Shown here one piece after another: positions 54,298 through 63,785 of a stretch of DNA of 64,000 nucleotides. Under the pieces are notes generated by a model. That model was not told where the DNA came from, searched no databases, and saw only the letters and a list, made by a program, of their open reading frames with translations. The DNA lies in assembly GCF_000514775.1 (NCBI RefSeq), contig NZ_AZWO01000008.1:62001-126000 (forward strand). Direction: 5' to 3'. A program made the translations under genes and the position numbers. The DNA comes from Salinispora pacifica CNR114 (lineage in GTDB: Bacteria > Actinomycetota > Actinomycetes > Mycobacteriales > Micromonosporaceae). Position 1 is the stretch's first letter; each line of letters opens with the position of its first letter.

Positions 54298-55737
54298 GTG
54301 GAGTCCGTAGCCTTCTATGTCGCCTCTCGCCCCGCCCACGGTGAGCAGGAGCTGACCGTGCGCCATCCGTACGACGGCCATGTTGTCGGGCGGACCACCT
54401 TCGCCACCGGTGACCAGGTCGAGGCCGCCGTCGCGGCGGCAGCCGCGGTGGCCCCGACGGCCGCGACCCTCCCCGCCCACCGGCGCGCGGCGGCTCTGGA
54501 GCATGTCTCCCGGCGGCTCGCCGAGCGGGCCGACGAGGTGGCGGCACTGATCACCGCCGAGAACGGCAAGCCGGTGCGGTGGGCACGCGCCGAAGTGGGG
54601 CGGTCGGTCGAGACGTTCCGGTGGGCCGCCGAGGAGGCCCGGCGCTACTCCGGTGAGCTGCAGCGCCTGGATACCGACCCGGCCGCCGGCGGCCGGTTGG
54701 CTCTGGTCCGGCGGGCGCCACGGGGCCCCGTGCTGGGGATCTCCCCGTTCAATTTTCCGTTGAACCTGGTGGCGCATAAGGTTGCGCCGGCGATCGCGGT
54801 CGGCGCACCGATCGTCGTCAAACCGGCCCCGGCCACTCCGCTGTCCGCGCTGCTCCTCGGGGAGCTGCTGGCCGAGACCGACCTGCCGGAGGGCATGTTC
54901 TCGGTGCTGCCGCTCCCCAACGAGCAGGCCGCCGGCCTCGTCGCCGACCCGCGGCTGCCGGTGGTGTCGTTCACCGGCTCCGGCCCGGTCGGCGCGGCTA
55001 TCCGCCGTTCGGTACCGGAGAAACACGTCACCCTGGAGCTGGGCGGCAACGCGGCCGTGGTGATCTGCGAGGACTGGAGCACGGAGGAGGATCTGACCCA
55101 CGCCGCGCAGCGGATCGCGACGTTCTCGAACTACCAGGCCGGCCAGTCCTGCATCGCGGTGCAGCGGGTCTACGTGCACGAGTGGCTCTACGACGGATTC
55201 CTGCCCCGGCTGGTCGCGGCGGTGCGGGCGTTGCGCACGGGTGATCCCTCGTCCGAGCTGACCGAGGTCGGTCCGCTGGTCTCGGAGGCAGCCGCCCGCC
55301 GGGTCGAGGAGTGGGTGGACGAGGCGGTCGCGGCGGGCGCCACCGTCGAGGTCGGCGGGCGCCGGGTCGGGGCCGCGTTCCCGCCCACGGTGCTGTCCGG
55401 GGTGCCGAGGGACGCCAAGGTCAGTGTTGAGGAGGTGTTCGGACCAGTGCTGGTGATCGCCCGGGCGAGCACCGACGACGCCGCGTTCGCCGCGGTCAAC
55501 GACTCGGCGTACGGCTTGCAGGCGGGCGTTTTCACCCACCGGCTGGACACCGCGTTCCGGGCCGGGCAGGTGCTGGAGGTGGGTGGGGTGATCGTCGGGG
55601 ACGTGCCGTCGTACCGGGCCGACCAGATGCCGTACGGCGGGGTGAAGGCCTCCGGCGTCGGGCGGGAGGGGGTCCGTAGTGCGATGGACGACTACACCGA
55701 ACCCCGGGTTTTGGTCCTCACCGATACCGCCGGCTAG
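54298..55737 (+). CDS. aldehyde dehydrogenase family protein
   Basis: 479 residues, a second aldehyde dehydrogenase. SPFNFPLNLVAHKVAPAIAVG is the NAD site, Glu247 in VTLELGGN the base, Cys285 in YQAGQSCIAVQ the nucleophile. It is distant from the dehydrogenase at 51.4 kb and closer to phosphonoacetaldehyde or glyceraldehyde-type members; the substrate is unknown. GTG 54298 is fixed by the -10 box, since the upstream frame is antisense to the regulator. Transcribed away from the regulator across 75 bp, so it is a likely regulon partner. Confidence 0.88.
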   Translation: MESVAFYVASRPAHGEQELTVRHPYDGHVVGRTTFATGDQVEAAVAAAAAVAPTAATLPAHRRAAALEHVSRRLAERADEVAALITAENGKPVRWARAEVGRSVETFRWAAEEARRYSGELQRLDTDPAAGGRLALVRRAPRGPVLGISPFNFPLNLVAHKVAPAIAVGAPIVVKPAPATPLSALLLGELLAETDLPEGMFSVLPLPNEQAAGLVADPRLPVVSFTGSGPVGAAIRRSVPEKHVTLELGGNAAVVICEDWSTEEDLTHAAQRIATFSNYQAGQSCIAVQRVYVHEWLYDGFLPRLVAAVRALRTGDPSSELTEVGPLVSEAAARRVEEWVDEAVAAGATVEVGGRRVGAAFPPTVLSGVPRDAKVSVEEVFGPVLVIARASTDDAAFAAVNDSAYGLQAGVFTHRLDTAFRAGQVLEVGGVIVGDVPSYRADQMPYGGVKASGVGREGVRSAMDDYTEPRVLVLTDTAG

Positions 55738-55848
55738 GTCTGCGCCGGCTTGGTCGGGCCGCCGCCGGTCGGGCGTGGCCGCGTCGGGCCGTCAGCCCCC
55801 GGGACGCGGGACGCCGGCGGGCCAAGCGTCAGTTGTTCGCGGTAGTAG

Positions 55849-56600
55849 CCTGGCCGGCGAACCCGGCAGCTCACCCTCTACCTCGACGGCCTCCGGGCGG
55901 ATCAGGTGCGGGTGCGGGTCAACGCCGGGGCAGGTGGCTTCCGGTGGGGCTCTCCGCCGGCCGGGGCGGGGTGGCCACCGCCGCGACGTCACCAGAGAAC
56001 CCACAGCTCTGCAAGGGCAGGCGCGTCACGCTGCGGTACGAGGTGGCGTTCGCGGTGGACACGGTGGACGGGCAGCTCACCGTGGTCGGTGAGGCCGTCA
56101 GCACGGACGGCCGGGTAGTCGGTCGGGATTCCGACGCCGCCAAGGTGACCGGCGGTAGCCTCGCCGTGGCCCCGACGTCCAGCGCCGCGCCGGCGCCGAC
56201 CGTCGCGGCGACGGAGGCCGCAACTGCGGCGGCGTCAACGGCCGTTGCCGCGGTAGCCGATCCGGGGGTGACGCGGACAGCGCGGCACCCGGCTCGGTCG
56301 TCCGGCGGTTCGGGCTTCCGCTACGCCGGCCTGGCCATGGTCGCGGTCGCCCGGGGCGCTACGGCGCCCACCCCGACAGCGCGTCGCCGGTGTCGGGTGG
56401 GACGGCCTATCCGGGCCCTCCGTCGGTGTCGGGTGGACCGGGCACCCCGCCGGTGTCGGGTGGGGCCACCACCCCGCCGGTGCCCCCGGTTCCCGGCCAG
56501 CGCGGGCCGGCCGCGCCGGCGTCGGACGACCGTACCCGGTTCATCCCGGGCTGCCGGACTGAGCTGGGTCCTGCCAGCTCTTCGGCTGGGCCGGAGCGAT
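55849..56600 (+). pseudogene. decayed gene, Ala/Pro-rich envelope-type protein
   Basis: Coding-type sequence is split over frames. One frame gives QLTLYLDGLRADQVRVRVNA and then FRWG after a stop at 55846. Near 55940 the sense continues in another frame (SPENPQLCKGRRVTLRYEVAFAVDTVDGQLTVVGEA), runs into an Ala/Thr-rich stretch, a hydrophobic FRYAGLAMVAVA near 56320, and then a third frame carrying PVSGG repeats and ending DDRTRFIPG. Two or more frameshifts and no start codon make a functional product unlikely. The repeated CGGTGTCGGGTGG units lie at about 56389, 56422 and 56451. A sequencing error cannot be excluded. The rest of 55738-56659 shows only the promoter-like TACGCT near 56614. Confidence 0.5.
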
Positions 56601-56659
56601 CGTCCGCGCTCCGATACGCTCAGGCCGTTGACGACCGCCAGCGCGAGGAGCGGAGCACG

Positions 56660-58045
56660 GTGACTGACCTGTCCCAGATCGTGAAGGCCTACGACGTGCG
56701 TGGGGTGGTGCCGCACCAGTGGGACGAGCAGGTCGCGGAGGCACTTGGCGCCGCCTTCGCCCAGGTTCTCAACACCGGCGGGGAGCCCGGCGACGCGGTG
56801 CTGATCGCGCACGACATGCGGGACAGCGGCCCCAGGCTCGCGGCGGCCTTCGCCACCGGCGTCCGGGGCGCCGGCCGGGGGGTCATTGAGCTGGGCCTGG
56901 CCTCGACCGACATGCTGTACTACGCCTCCGGGTCGCTTGACCTGCCGGGGGCGATGTTCACGGCGAGCCACAATCCGGCCGAGTACAACGGCATCAAGAT
57001 GTGCCGCTCGGGAGCGCGTCCGATCGGGCAGGACAGCGGCCTGGCCGAGATCCGGGCGCGGGCCCAGGCGCTGCTGGACGAGGGTGCGGCCCAGCCGGTG
57101 GGTGCGGCGAGCGCGCCGGTCCAGCAGCGCGATCTACTCGCGGACTACGCGGCGTACCTGCGCAAGCTGGTTGACCTGACCCGGATTCGACCGCTGAAGG
57201 TCGTGGTGGATGCCGGTAACGGCATGGGCGGCTACACGGTCCCGACGGTGCTCGGCGATGCCGCGCTGGCCGCGTTGCCGCTCGAGATTGTGCCGCTCTA
57301 CTTCGAGCTGGACGGCACCTTCCCCAACCACGAGGCGAACCCGCTGGACCCGAAGAACCTGGTCGACCTGCAACGGGCAGTGCGGGCCGGGGGGGCGGAC
57401 ATCGGTCTGGCCTTCGACGGCGACGCGGACCGCTGCTTTGTGGTCGACGAGCGTGGGGAGCCGGTGTCACCGTCGGCGATCACCGCGCTGGTCGCCGCGC
57501 GGGAGCTGGCCAAGCACCCCGGCTCGACGGTTATCCACAATCTGATCACGTCGGCTGCCGTGCCGGAGATCATCCGGGAGAACGGTGGGCAACCGGTCCG
57601 GTCCCGGGTCGGGCACTCGTTCATCAAGGCCGAGATGGCCCGGACCAACGCCATCTTCGGCGGCGAGCACTCCGCGCACTACTACTTTCGGGACTTCTGG
57701 TTCGCCGACACCGGGATGCTCGCCGCGATGCACACCCTGGCGGCGCTGGGTGAGCAGTCGTTGCCGTTGTCGGTGCTGGCCGGAGAGTACGAGCGGTACG
57801 TCGCCTCCGGTGAGATCAACTCGACCGTCGAAGACCAGGCGGCGCGGGTGGCTGAGGTGCGGGCCGCGTACCCGGACGCGGAGGTTGACGAGACCGACGG
57901 CCTCACTCTGCGTTTCGCCGACCGCGCCTGGTTCAACCTACGGGCCTCCAACACCGAACCGTTGCTGCGACTCAACGTCGAAGCCCCGACCCGGGAACGC
58001 ATGGCCTCGCTCCGCGATGCGGTGCTCGACCGGGTTCGCCGATAA
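56660..58045 (+). CDS. manB: phosphomannomutase/phosphoglucomutase
   Basis: Interconverts mannose-6-phosphate and mannose-1-phosphate; 461 residues. Ser103 in FTASHNPAEYNG is the phosphoserine, DGDADRC the magnesium loop, GGEHSAHYYFRDFWFADTG the sugar-binding loop and RASNTEPLLRLN the phosphate-binding end. GTG 56660 follows GAGGAG by 9 nt, and TACGCT near 56614 may be its -10 box. It links manA (60.5 kb) to manC (40.6 kb) and is followed by Trm112 and SIS genes on one transcript. Confidence 0.93.
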   Translation: MTDLSQIVKAYDVRGVVPHQWDEQVAEALGAAFAQVLNTGGEPGDAVLIAHDMRDSGPRLAAAFATGVRGAGRGVIELGLASTDMLYYASGSLDLPGAMFTASHNPAEYNGIKMCRSGARPIGQDSGLAEIRARAQALLDEGAAQPVGAASAPVQQRDLLADYAAYLRKLVDLTRIRPLKVVVDAGNGMGGYTVPTVLGDAALAALPLEIVPLYFELDGTFPNHEANPLDPKNLVDLQRAVRAGGADIGLAFDGDADRCFVVDERGEPVSPSAITALVAARELAKHPGSTVIHNLITSAAVPEIIRENGGQPVRSRVGHSFIKAEMARTNAIFGGEHSAHYYFRDFWFADTGMLAAMHTLAALGEQSLPLSVLAGEYERYVASGEINSTVEDQAARVAEVRAAYPDAEVDETDGLTLRFADRAWFNLRASNTEPLLRLNVEAPTRERMASLRDAVLDRVRR

Positions 58046-58105
58046 GATCCCGTGCGCCCGGTCGGCGCCACCGACCGGTAACCCAGAGGTGGAAGGAGCC
58101 GCGCC

Positions 58106-58291
58106 GTGGCCCTGGATCCGCAGTTGCTGGATATTCTCGCCTGCCCGGACACACATCACGCCCCACTCGACTATGACGCCGGGGCGCAGACGCTCACCTG
58201 TACCGAGTGCGGCCGGATCTTCGAGGTCCGCGACGATGTGCCGGTGCTCCTACTGGATGAGGCGCGCGGCGGCCCGGCGGAGCGGTCGTGA
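58106..58291 (+). CDS. Trm112-family small zinc-ribbon protein
   Basis: 61 residues. LLDILACPDTHHAPLDY, TLTCTECGRIFEVRDDVPVLLLDEAR match the Trm112/YcaR fold, usually an activator of methyltransferases. The usual first CPVC pair is reduced to CPDT followed by His-His, so zinc binding may differ. GTG 58106 with AAGGAG upstream. The stop overlaps the SIS gene (GTGA). Confidence 0.85.
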   Translation: MALDPQLLDILACPDTHHAPLDYDAGAQTLTCTECGRIFEVRDDVPVLLLDEARGGPAERS

Positions 58292-59484
58292 TCGACGGTA
58301 CGGCTGGCGTCAGTGGCCACCGGGACGTCGACGAGGCCCGGCTGGACGATCGGAACGCGCTCGCCGAGCGGGACCCCGGTGGGATGCTGCGGCATATCGC
58401 ATCCGGTGGGGCACAGGTCCGCGAGTCGGCCGCCCTCGCCGCCGAGGCCAACCTGTCGGTGCTGGCCGACGAGGGCCGTCCGCGCGCGGTGGTGATCGCG
58501 GGCATCGGCACGGCCGGGCGGACCGGTGACGTGCTGGCGACGGTCGCCGGGCCACGTTGCCCGGTGCCGGTGATCCCACATCGCAGTGCCGGCGTGCCCG
58601 GCTGGGTGGGCGCCGCCGATGTGGTGATCGCGGTCAGCGCCTCCGGCCGTAGCCCGGAGGCGCTCGGTGCGGCCGAGGCGGCTCACCGGCGGGGTGCCCG
58701 CCTGGTCGCGGTCGGTGCCCCGGATTCCCGGCTACAGTCGGTCGCGGAGCGGGCCCGAGCGCCGTTCATCCCGGTACCCCGACGGGCCCCGGCACGAGCG
58801 AGTCTCTGGGCGCTGACCGTGCCGGTGCTGCTGGCTGCCCGGATGCTCGGTCTGGTCAAGGTCAACGAGGCGGATCTGGCGGAGACCGCCGCCCGCCTGG
58901 ACGCCGAGGCTGACCGGTGTCGGCCGTCCGCAGAGTCTTTCGTCAATCCGGCCAAGTCCCTCGCGCTGGGTCTGGCCGGCTCGATTCCGATCGTCTGGGG
59001 GTCGTCGCCCCTGGCCACCGTCGCGGCCCGCCGCTTCGGCGACACGCTTTCGGCGAATGCCCGGTACCCGGTTGTCTCCGGGGCGCTCGGCGAGGCCGGG
59101 CGCGGCCGGGTCGGCCTACTCGACGGGGTCTTCGGCGGGTTGGTTGAGGGAGAACGGGACATCTTCGCCGATCCTGACCTGACGGCGGCGGTGGGGACTC
59201 GGCTGCGGCTGGTGCTGCTGCGCGACGGCGGTCTCAACCCGGAAGACGACGCCGACGAGCCGCTCGCGGTGGAGGAGCGGCGTGCCGACGCGGTCCAGAC
59301 CCTCGCCGAGCGGCGGGGGGTGCGCGTTGACGTGATCACCGCCGAAGGCGGATCGGCGCTGGAACGGCTCGCCTCGCTGGTCGCGGTGCCAGACTTCGCC
59401 TCGATCTATCTCGCCCTGGCGCACGGACTGGATCCGATGGCCGTTCCCGCGGTCACCGAAATGAAGGAATTGGCCAATCAGTGA
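58288..59484 (+). CDS. SIS-domain sugar-phosphate isomerase-like protein
   Basis: 398 residues with two sugar-isomerase (SIS) folds, of the bifunctional phosphoglucose/phosphomannose isomerase type. VVIAGIGTAGRTGDVLATVAG and VVIAVSASGRSPEALGA are the sugar-phosphate loops; a late IVWGSSPLATVAARRFGDTL is the second module. The catalytic Glu/His set of PGI is not clear, so the reaction is unproven. GTG 58288 overlaps Trm112. It is syntenic with a mycobacterial gene beside manA and pmm, so a mannose-phosphate role is likely. Confidence 0.83.
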   Translation: MIDGTAGVSGHRDVDEARLDDRNALAERDPGGMLRHIASGGAQVRESAALAAEANLSVLADEGRPRAVVIAGIGTAGRTGDVLATVAGPRCPVPVIPHRSAGVPGWVGAADVVIAVSASGRSPEALGAAEAAHRRGARLVAVGAPDSRLQSVAERARAPFIPVPRRAPARASLWALTVPVLLAARMLGLVKVNEADLAETAARLDAEADRCRPSAESFVNPAKSLALGLAGSIPIVWGSSPLATVAARRFGDTLSANARYPVVSGALGEAGRGRVGLLDGVFGGLVEGERDIFADPDLTAAVGTRLRLVLLRDGGLNPEDDADEPLAVEERRADAVQTLAERRGVRVDVITAEGGSALERLASLVAVPDFASIYLALAHGLDPMAVPAVTEMKELANQ

Positions 59485-59527
59485 GCGTAGGTAGGGTCGC
59501 CACGGCCCAGCGAAGCGGGGCCGGGAC

Positions 59528-60499
59528 GTGAGCGCCGGTGGCGGGACCCGGGCAATCATCGCCGCGCTGTTGGCCAACACGGGTATCGCGGTAACAAAGT
59601 TCGTCGCATTCCTGCTGACCGGCTCGTCGTCGATGTTGGCCGAATCGATCCACTCGGTCGCGGACGCCGGCAATCAGGGCCTGCTGCTGCTCGGCGGGCG
59701 GCGGGCAAAGCGTGCCGCCACCCCACAGCACCCGTTCGGGTACGGCCGGGAACGCTACATCTATGCGTTCATCGTGGCCATCGTGCTGTTCAGCGTTGGT
59801 GGTCTTTTCGCTCTGTACGAGGCGTACCACAAGTGGTCGCACCCGGAGGGTATCGAAAGCTGGCAGTGGGTTCCGGTCGTTGTCCTGGTGAGCGCTATCG
59901 TCATGGAGACGTTCTCCTTTCGGACCGCGATCCAGGAATCGAACCGGGTCCGGGGAAAGCAGTCCTGGGTGCGGTTCGTCCGGCGGGCGAAGGCGCCCGA
60001 GCTGCCGGTGGTGCTCCTGGAGGACCTGGGTGCGCTGGTCGGTCTGATCTTCGCGCTCTTCGGGGTCGGCATGACCCTGGTCACCAACGATGGCCGGTGG
60101 GACGCCGCCGGTACCGCGATGATCGGTGTCCTGCTGGTGGTGATCGCGGTCATCCTCGCCATCGAGACCAAGAGCCTGCTCCTCGGCGAGGGCGCCGAGG
60201 AGCATGAGGTCCAGGCAATCGAGCAGGCGATGACCGCCGGTCGCGAGGTGGAGCGAATCATCCACATGAAGACGCTCTATCTCGGCCCCGAGGAGCTCAT
60301 GGTGGCGGCGAAGATCGCCGTTACCGCGGTCGGCAGTGCCGAGGAGCTGGCTCGGGATATCAACGCGGTGGAGGCAAGGGTCCGCGCCGCCGTGCCGATC
60401 GCTCGCGTGATCTATCTGGAGCCGGACGTCTTTGTCGCGTCTGGTGTTGAGCGGACCGTAAGTGAACCCGGCGAGAACGTCGGGCTGTCTGGGGGTTGA
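59528..60499 (+). CDS. cation diffusion facilitator family transporter
   Basis: 323 residues, inner membrane, six transmembrane helices (about 7-200) and a cytosolic C-terminal domain. Metal-site residues are seen in SMLAESIHSVADAGNQ (the usual HxxxD) and in a later LEDLGALVGLIFALFG. The segment HPFGYGRERYIYAF is the CDF signature. Exports divalent metal such as zinc or manganese; which is unknown. GTG 59528; it stands between the SIS gene and manA on the same strand. Confidence 0.88.
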   Translation: MSAGGGTRAIIAALLANTGIAVTKFVAFLLTGSSSMLAESIHSVADAGNQGLLLLGGRRAKRAATPQHPFGYGRERYIYAFIVAIVLFSVGGLFALYEAYHKWSHPEGIESWQWVPVVVLVSAIVMETFSFRTAIQESNRVRGKQSWVRFVRRAKAPELPVVLLEDLGALVGLIFALFGVGMTLVTNDGRWDAAGTAMIGVLLVVIAVILAIETKSLLLGEGAEEHEVQAIEQAMTAGREVERIIHMKTLYLGPEELMVAAKIAVTAVGSAEELARDINAVEARVRAAVPIARVIYLEPDVFVASGVERTVSEPGENVGLSGG

Positions 60500-60502
60500 C
60501 CC

Positions 60503-61666
60503 ATGGAATTGTTGTACGGGCCGATCCGAAACTATGCCTGGGGCTCTCGCTCGGCGATCGCCACCCTTCAGGGGCGGCCCACGCCGAGTCCGGAGCCGGA
60601 GGCGGAGCTGTGGTTGGGTGCGCATCCCGGCGCACCGGCCAGCGTGGACCGGGACGGGGCCCGGGTCAGTCTGGTCGAGTTGTTGTCGGCCGAACCGGGG
60701 CACTGGCTGGGCCAGCAGGTCGTTGATCGGTTCGGCGTTCGGCTGCCGTTCCTGCTCAAGGTCCTCGCCGCCGACGCGCCGCTCAGTCTTCAGGCTCATC
60801 CCGATCCGGAGCAGGCCCACGCCGGCCACGCCGCTGATGCCGCCCGGGAGGCGGGGCAGCGCAACTACGTTGACCCGTTCCACAAGCCGGAGCTGCTGGT
60901 GGCGCTGACCCCGATGGAGGCGCTCTGCGGGTTCCGCGCTCCGGCGGAGTCCGCGGAGGTGCTCGCCGCCTTCGGCGTACCGTCGCTGGATCCGGTGGTG
61001 GCCGCCCTGCGGACGGGCGCGGCGGGTCTCGCCGACGCGGTGCGTCTCCTGCTGACCTTCCCCACCGAGCAGCGTGCTGGGCTGGTGGCGGCGGTGGCGT
61101 CGGCGGCGTTGGACACTCCGGACGCGCGGCTGGCCCGGTCGCTCGCCGACAGCTACCCGGGTGATCCCGGTGTGCTGGTGGCGCTGCTGCTCAACTGGGT
61201 GCGGATCGCGCCGGGGGAGGCGATCTGGATGCCGGCCGGGAACCTGCACGCGTACCTGCGCGGCACCGGCGTGGAGATCATGGCGGCGAGCGACAACGTG
61301 CTGCGCGGGGGGCTGACGCCGAAGCGGATCGACGTCGATGAACTGTTGCGGGTACTGCGGTTCGAGGTGTTGGACGATCCGGTGGTGCGGGCGGTGCCGG
61401 TCGCGCCGGGTGTGGTCTGCTGGCCGGTACCGGTGGACGACTTCGCGTTGCACCAGGTCCAGGTGGGCTCGGATCGGGCGGAGGTTACGGTGCCGCTGGT
61501 CGGGCCGCGGGTGGTGCTCTGCAGTGCCGGCGCCCTCATCGTGGACGACGGTGCCGGGTCGGTGGAGCTGGGGCCGGGGCAGGCCGCGGTGAGCCCGGCT
61601 GCCGCCGGTGACCTGCGGATCGCGGGTACGGGTGAGGCGTACGTGGCGAGCTCTGGGTTGCGCTGA
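60503..61666 (+). CDS. manA: mannose-6-phosphate isomerase, class I
   Basis: Zinc enzyme interconverting fructose-6-phosphate and mannose-6-phosphate; 387 residues, cytosolic. GPIRNYAWGSRSAIATL, LKVLAADAPLSLQAHPDPEQA (zinc ligands Gln and His) and KPELLVALTPMEALCGFR (zinc Glu) are conserved; WMPAGNLHAYLRGTGVEIMAASDNVLRGG carries the last zinc His. ATG 60503 is three bases after the CDF stop. First step of the mannose pathway with manB and manC. Confidence 0.93.
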   Translation: MELLYGPIRNYAWGSRSAIATLQGRPTPSPEPEAELWLGAHPGAPASVDRDGARVSLVELLSAEPGHWLGQQVVDRFGVRLPFLLKVLAADAPLSLQAHPDPEQAHAGHAADAAREAGQRNYVDPFHKPELLVALTPMEALCGFRAPAESAEVLAAFGVPSLDPVVAALRTGAAGLADAVRLLLTFPTEQRAGLVAAVASAALDTPDARLARSLADSYPGDPGVLVALLLNWVRIAPGEAIWMPAGNLHAYLRGTGVEIMAASDNVLRGGLTPKRIDVDELLRVLRFEVLDDPVVRAVPVAPGVVCWPVPVDDFALHQVQVGSDRAEVTVPLVGPRVVLCSAGALIVDDGAGSVELGPGQAAVSPAAAGDLRIAGTGEAYVASSGLR

Positions 61667-61685
61667 GCTTTACCCCCAACAACTC

Positions 61686-61719
61686 ACAAGTCCGATTTTT
61701 CCGGAATAGCTTGACTTGT
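61686..61719 (+). terminator. hairpin after manA
   Basis: A 7-bp pairing ACAAGTC (61686-61692) with GACTTGT (61713-61719) encloses an inner TCCG/CGGA stem whose loop has a run of T. Located 20 bp past the manA stop in a 273-bp gap. Weaker than other terminators here, so tentative. The rest of the gap shows no gene. Confidence 0.4.
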
Positions 61720-61939
61720 CGGGGATGGCGGTGCGACTCTTTGAGCGCAGCGTTCTCGCGACGACGGTCGCGGGGCGTGTGGGGAACCAAACCGGGGGGA
61801 TGTGCGGGGCGGTCGGACCAGGGGCGGAGCGTTCGTCCCGGGGCCGGCCGCCTCGTGCGCTGTCCGGGGAGGGGCGCGGTCGGCCGGTACGCGCGCGTAA
61901 GGTGTTTATCGCGCTGCACATCGTCGACAGGAGTACTTC

Positions 61940-63430
61940 ATGACCAGCACCCTTCCGGCGTCCGCCAGCGGGACGTCCCAGCCCACCACCGTCTCCGACG
62001 GTGACTACAAGGTTGCGGACCTGTCGCTTGCTGAGTTTGGGCGCAAGGAGATTCGGCTCGCCGAGCATGAGATGCCGGGGCTGATGGCGCTTCGGCAGGA
62101 GTTTGGGCAGTCGCGGCCGTTGGCTGGTGCGCGGATTTCGGGTTCACTGCACATGACGGTGCAGACGGCCGTGTTGATCGAGACGTTGGTCGTGTTGGGA
62201 GCACGGGTCCGATGGGCGTCGTGCAACATCTTCTCCACCCAGGATCATGCCGCTGCCGCGGTGGTGGTGGGTCCGGAGGGCTCCGTGGAGGCGCCGGCGG
62301 GTGTGCCGGTCTTCGCCTGGAAGGGCGAGTCGCTGGAGGAGTACTGGTGGTGCACCGAGCAGGCGTTGACCTGGCCGGGTGACGAGGGTCCGAACATGAT
62401 CCTCGACGACGGTGGCGACGCCACGCTGCTGGTGCACAAGGGCGTGGAGTTCGAGCGGGCCGGTGCGGTGCCGGCGGCGGGCGCCAATGACAGTGAAGAA
62501 TTCACCATGGTCCTGGACCTGCTGCGTCGGTCGCTGGAGCGCGACAGCGGAAAGTGGACCCGGTTGGCGAGCGGCATCCGTGGCGTGACGGAGGAGACGA
62601 CCACGGGTGTGCATCGCCTGTATGAGATGCACCGGGCGGGCTCACTGCTGTTCCCGGCGATCAATGTCAATGACGCGGTGACGAAGAGCAAGTTCGACAA
62701 CCGGTACGGGTGTCGGCATTCGTTGGTCGACGGGATCAACCGGGCCACCGATGTGTTGATCGGTGGCAAGGTCGCGGTGGTCATCGGCTACGGCGACGTG
62801 GGTAAGGGGTGCGCGGAATCGCTGCGCGGCCAGGGAGCCCGCGTGGTGGTGGCTGAGATCGACCCGATCTGTGCGCTCCAGGCGGCGATGGATGGTTACC
62901 AGGTCGCCACGGTGGAAGACGTGGTGGAGACCGCCGATATCTTCATCACGGCGACCGGTTGCTTCGATGTGATTACCAACGAGCACATGGCGCGGATGAA
63001 GCACCAGGCGATCGTCGGTAACATCGGGCACTTCGACAATGAGATCGACATGGCGGGGCTGGCGCGTCGGACGGATGTGACGCGAGAGAACATCAAGCCG
63101 CAGGTGGATGTGTGGCGGTTCGATGACGGGCACGCGGTGATCGTGCTCTCGGAGGGGCGGCTGCTGAACCTGGGCAATGCGACCGGCCACCCGTCGTTCG
63201 TGATGTCCAACAGCTTCGCCGACCAGACGATCGCTCAGATCGAGCTGTTCACGAAGACCGACGAGTACCCGACGGGCGTGTACGTGCTGCCGAAGCACCT
63301 GGACGAGAAGGTCGCGCGGCTGCACCTGGACGCGCTGGGTGCGCGGCTGTCAACGTTGACGAAGGAGCAGGCGGCGTACCTCGGGGTGCAGCAGGAGGGT
63401 CCGTTCAAGCCGGACCACTACCGCTACTGA
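61940..63430 (+). CDS. ahcY: adenosylhomocysteinase
   Basis: NAD-dependent hydrolysis of S-adenosylhomocysteine to adenosine and homocysteine, relieving methyltransferase inhibition; 496 residues. [17 protein letters not shown] and [17 protein letters not shown] are substrate-site signatures, GYGDVGKG at 283-290 is the NAD loop, and the C-terminal [10 protein letters not shown] is the hallmark Lys/Tyr end. Homocysteine goes to cbs or remethylation. SD-like ACAGGAG lies before ATG 61940. No SAH riboswitch was recognised in the 273-bp leader. Confidence 0.96.
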   Translation: MTSTLPASASGTSQPTTVSDGDYKVADLSLAEFGRKEIRLAEHEMPGLMALRQEFGQSRPLAGARISGSLHMTVQTAVLIETLVVLGARVRWASCNIFSTQDHAAAAVVVGPEGSVEAPAGVPVFAWKGESLEEYWWCTEQALTWPGDEGPNMILDDGGDATLLVHKGVEFERAGAVPAAGANDSEEFTMVLDLLRRSLERDSGKWTRLASGIRGVTEETTTGVHRLYEMHRAGSLLFPAINVNDAVTKSKFDNRYGCRHSLVDGINRATDVLIGGKVAVVIGYGDVGKGCAESLRGQGARVVVAEIDPICALQAAMDGYQVATVEDVVETADIFITATGCFDVITNEHMARMKHQAIVGNIGHFDNEIDMAGLARRTDVTRENIKPQVDVWRFDDGHAVIVLSEGRLLNLGNATGHPSFVMSNSFADQTIAQIELFTKTDEYPTGVYVLPKHLDEKVARLHLDALGARLSTLTKEQAAYLGVQQEGPFKPDHYRY

Positions 63431-63466
63431 GGCGCGACGCCCGGCACGGTTAATTATCTCGTGTGT

Positions 63467-63502
63467 TGGCCGGCCCCCGCCCGACCGGGCGGGGGCCGGC
63501 CA
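63467..63502 (+). terminator. hairpin terminator of ahcY
   Basis: A perfect 16-bp GC stem (63467-63482 with 63487-63502) and GACC loop, 36 bp past the ahcY stop. No U-tract. Confidence 0.75.
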
Positions 63503-63715
63503 GCCCGGGGCGGCCGCTGCTCTCGCCGCCTCCCGGGCGGGCTCGGCTACCCGCCGCCAGCCGGGTGAGCACCGGGATTACACGTTCGGTACTGGCGTCG
63601 GTGGGCGCATCCAGGGATCATGGTGGCAGGCTGGTCCGATCAGCCGACCGCGCGGCCGACGGTGACGTCCGGGCCGCAGGGTGCTGGGTAACGGCGGCCG
63701 ACGGCATCGGTGCCA

Positions 63716-63763
63716 GCGGACGTGGATCCCGCCACGGAGGCGGACGTGGATCCCATGACGGAG
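63716..63763 (+). repeat. 24-bp tandem repeat just upstream of mtrA
   Basis: Two adjacent 24-bp units (63716-63739 and 63740-63763), 21 of 24 identical, each containing GGACGTGGATCCC, end 22 bp before the mtrA ATG. The rest of the 355-bp gap 63431-63785 holds only the ahcY terminator. A GTAAC half-site-like GGTAAC occurs at 63687-63692. Confidence 0.6.
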
Positions 63764-63785
63764 ATGGGGATGGAAGATTAATCCC

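Noticed and set aside
61667..61939. SAH riboswitch upstream of ahcY
   Set aside because: I could not find the conserved core or pseudoknot pairing; only a short manA-terminator-like hairpin is present.
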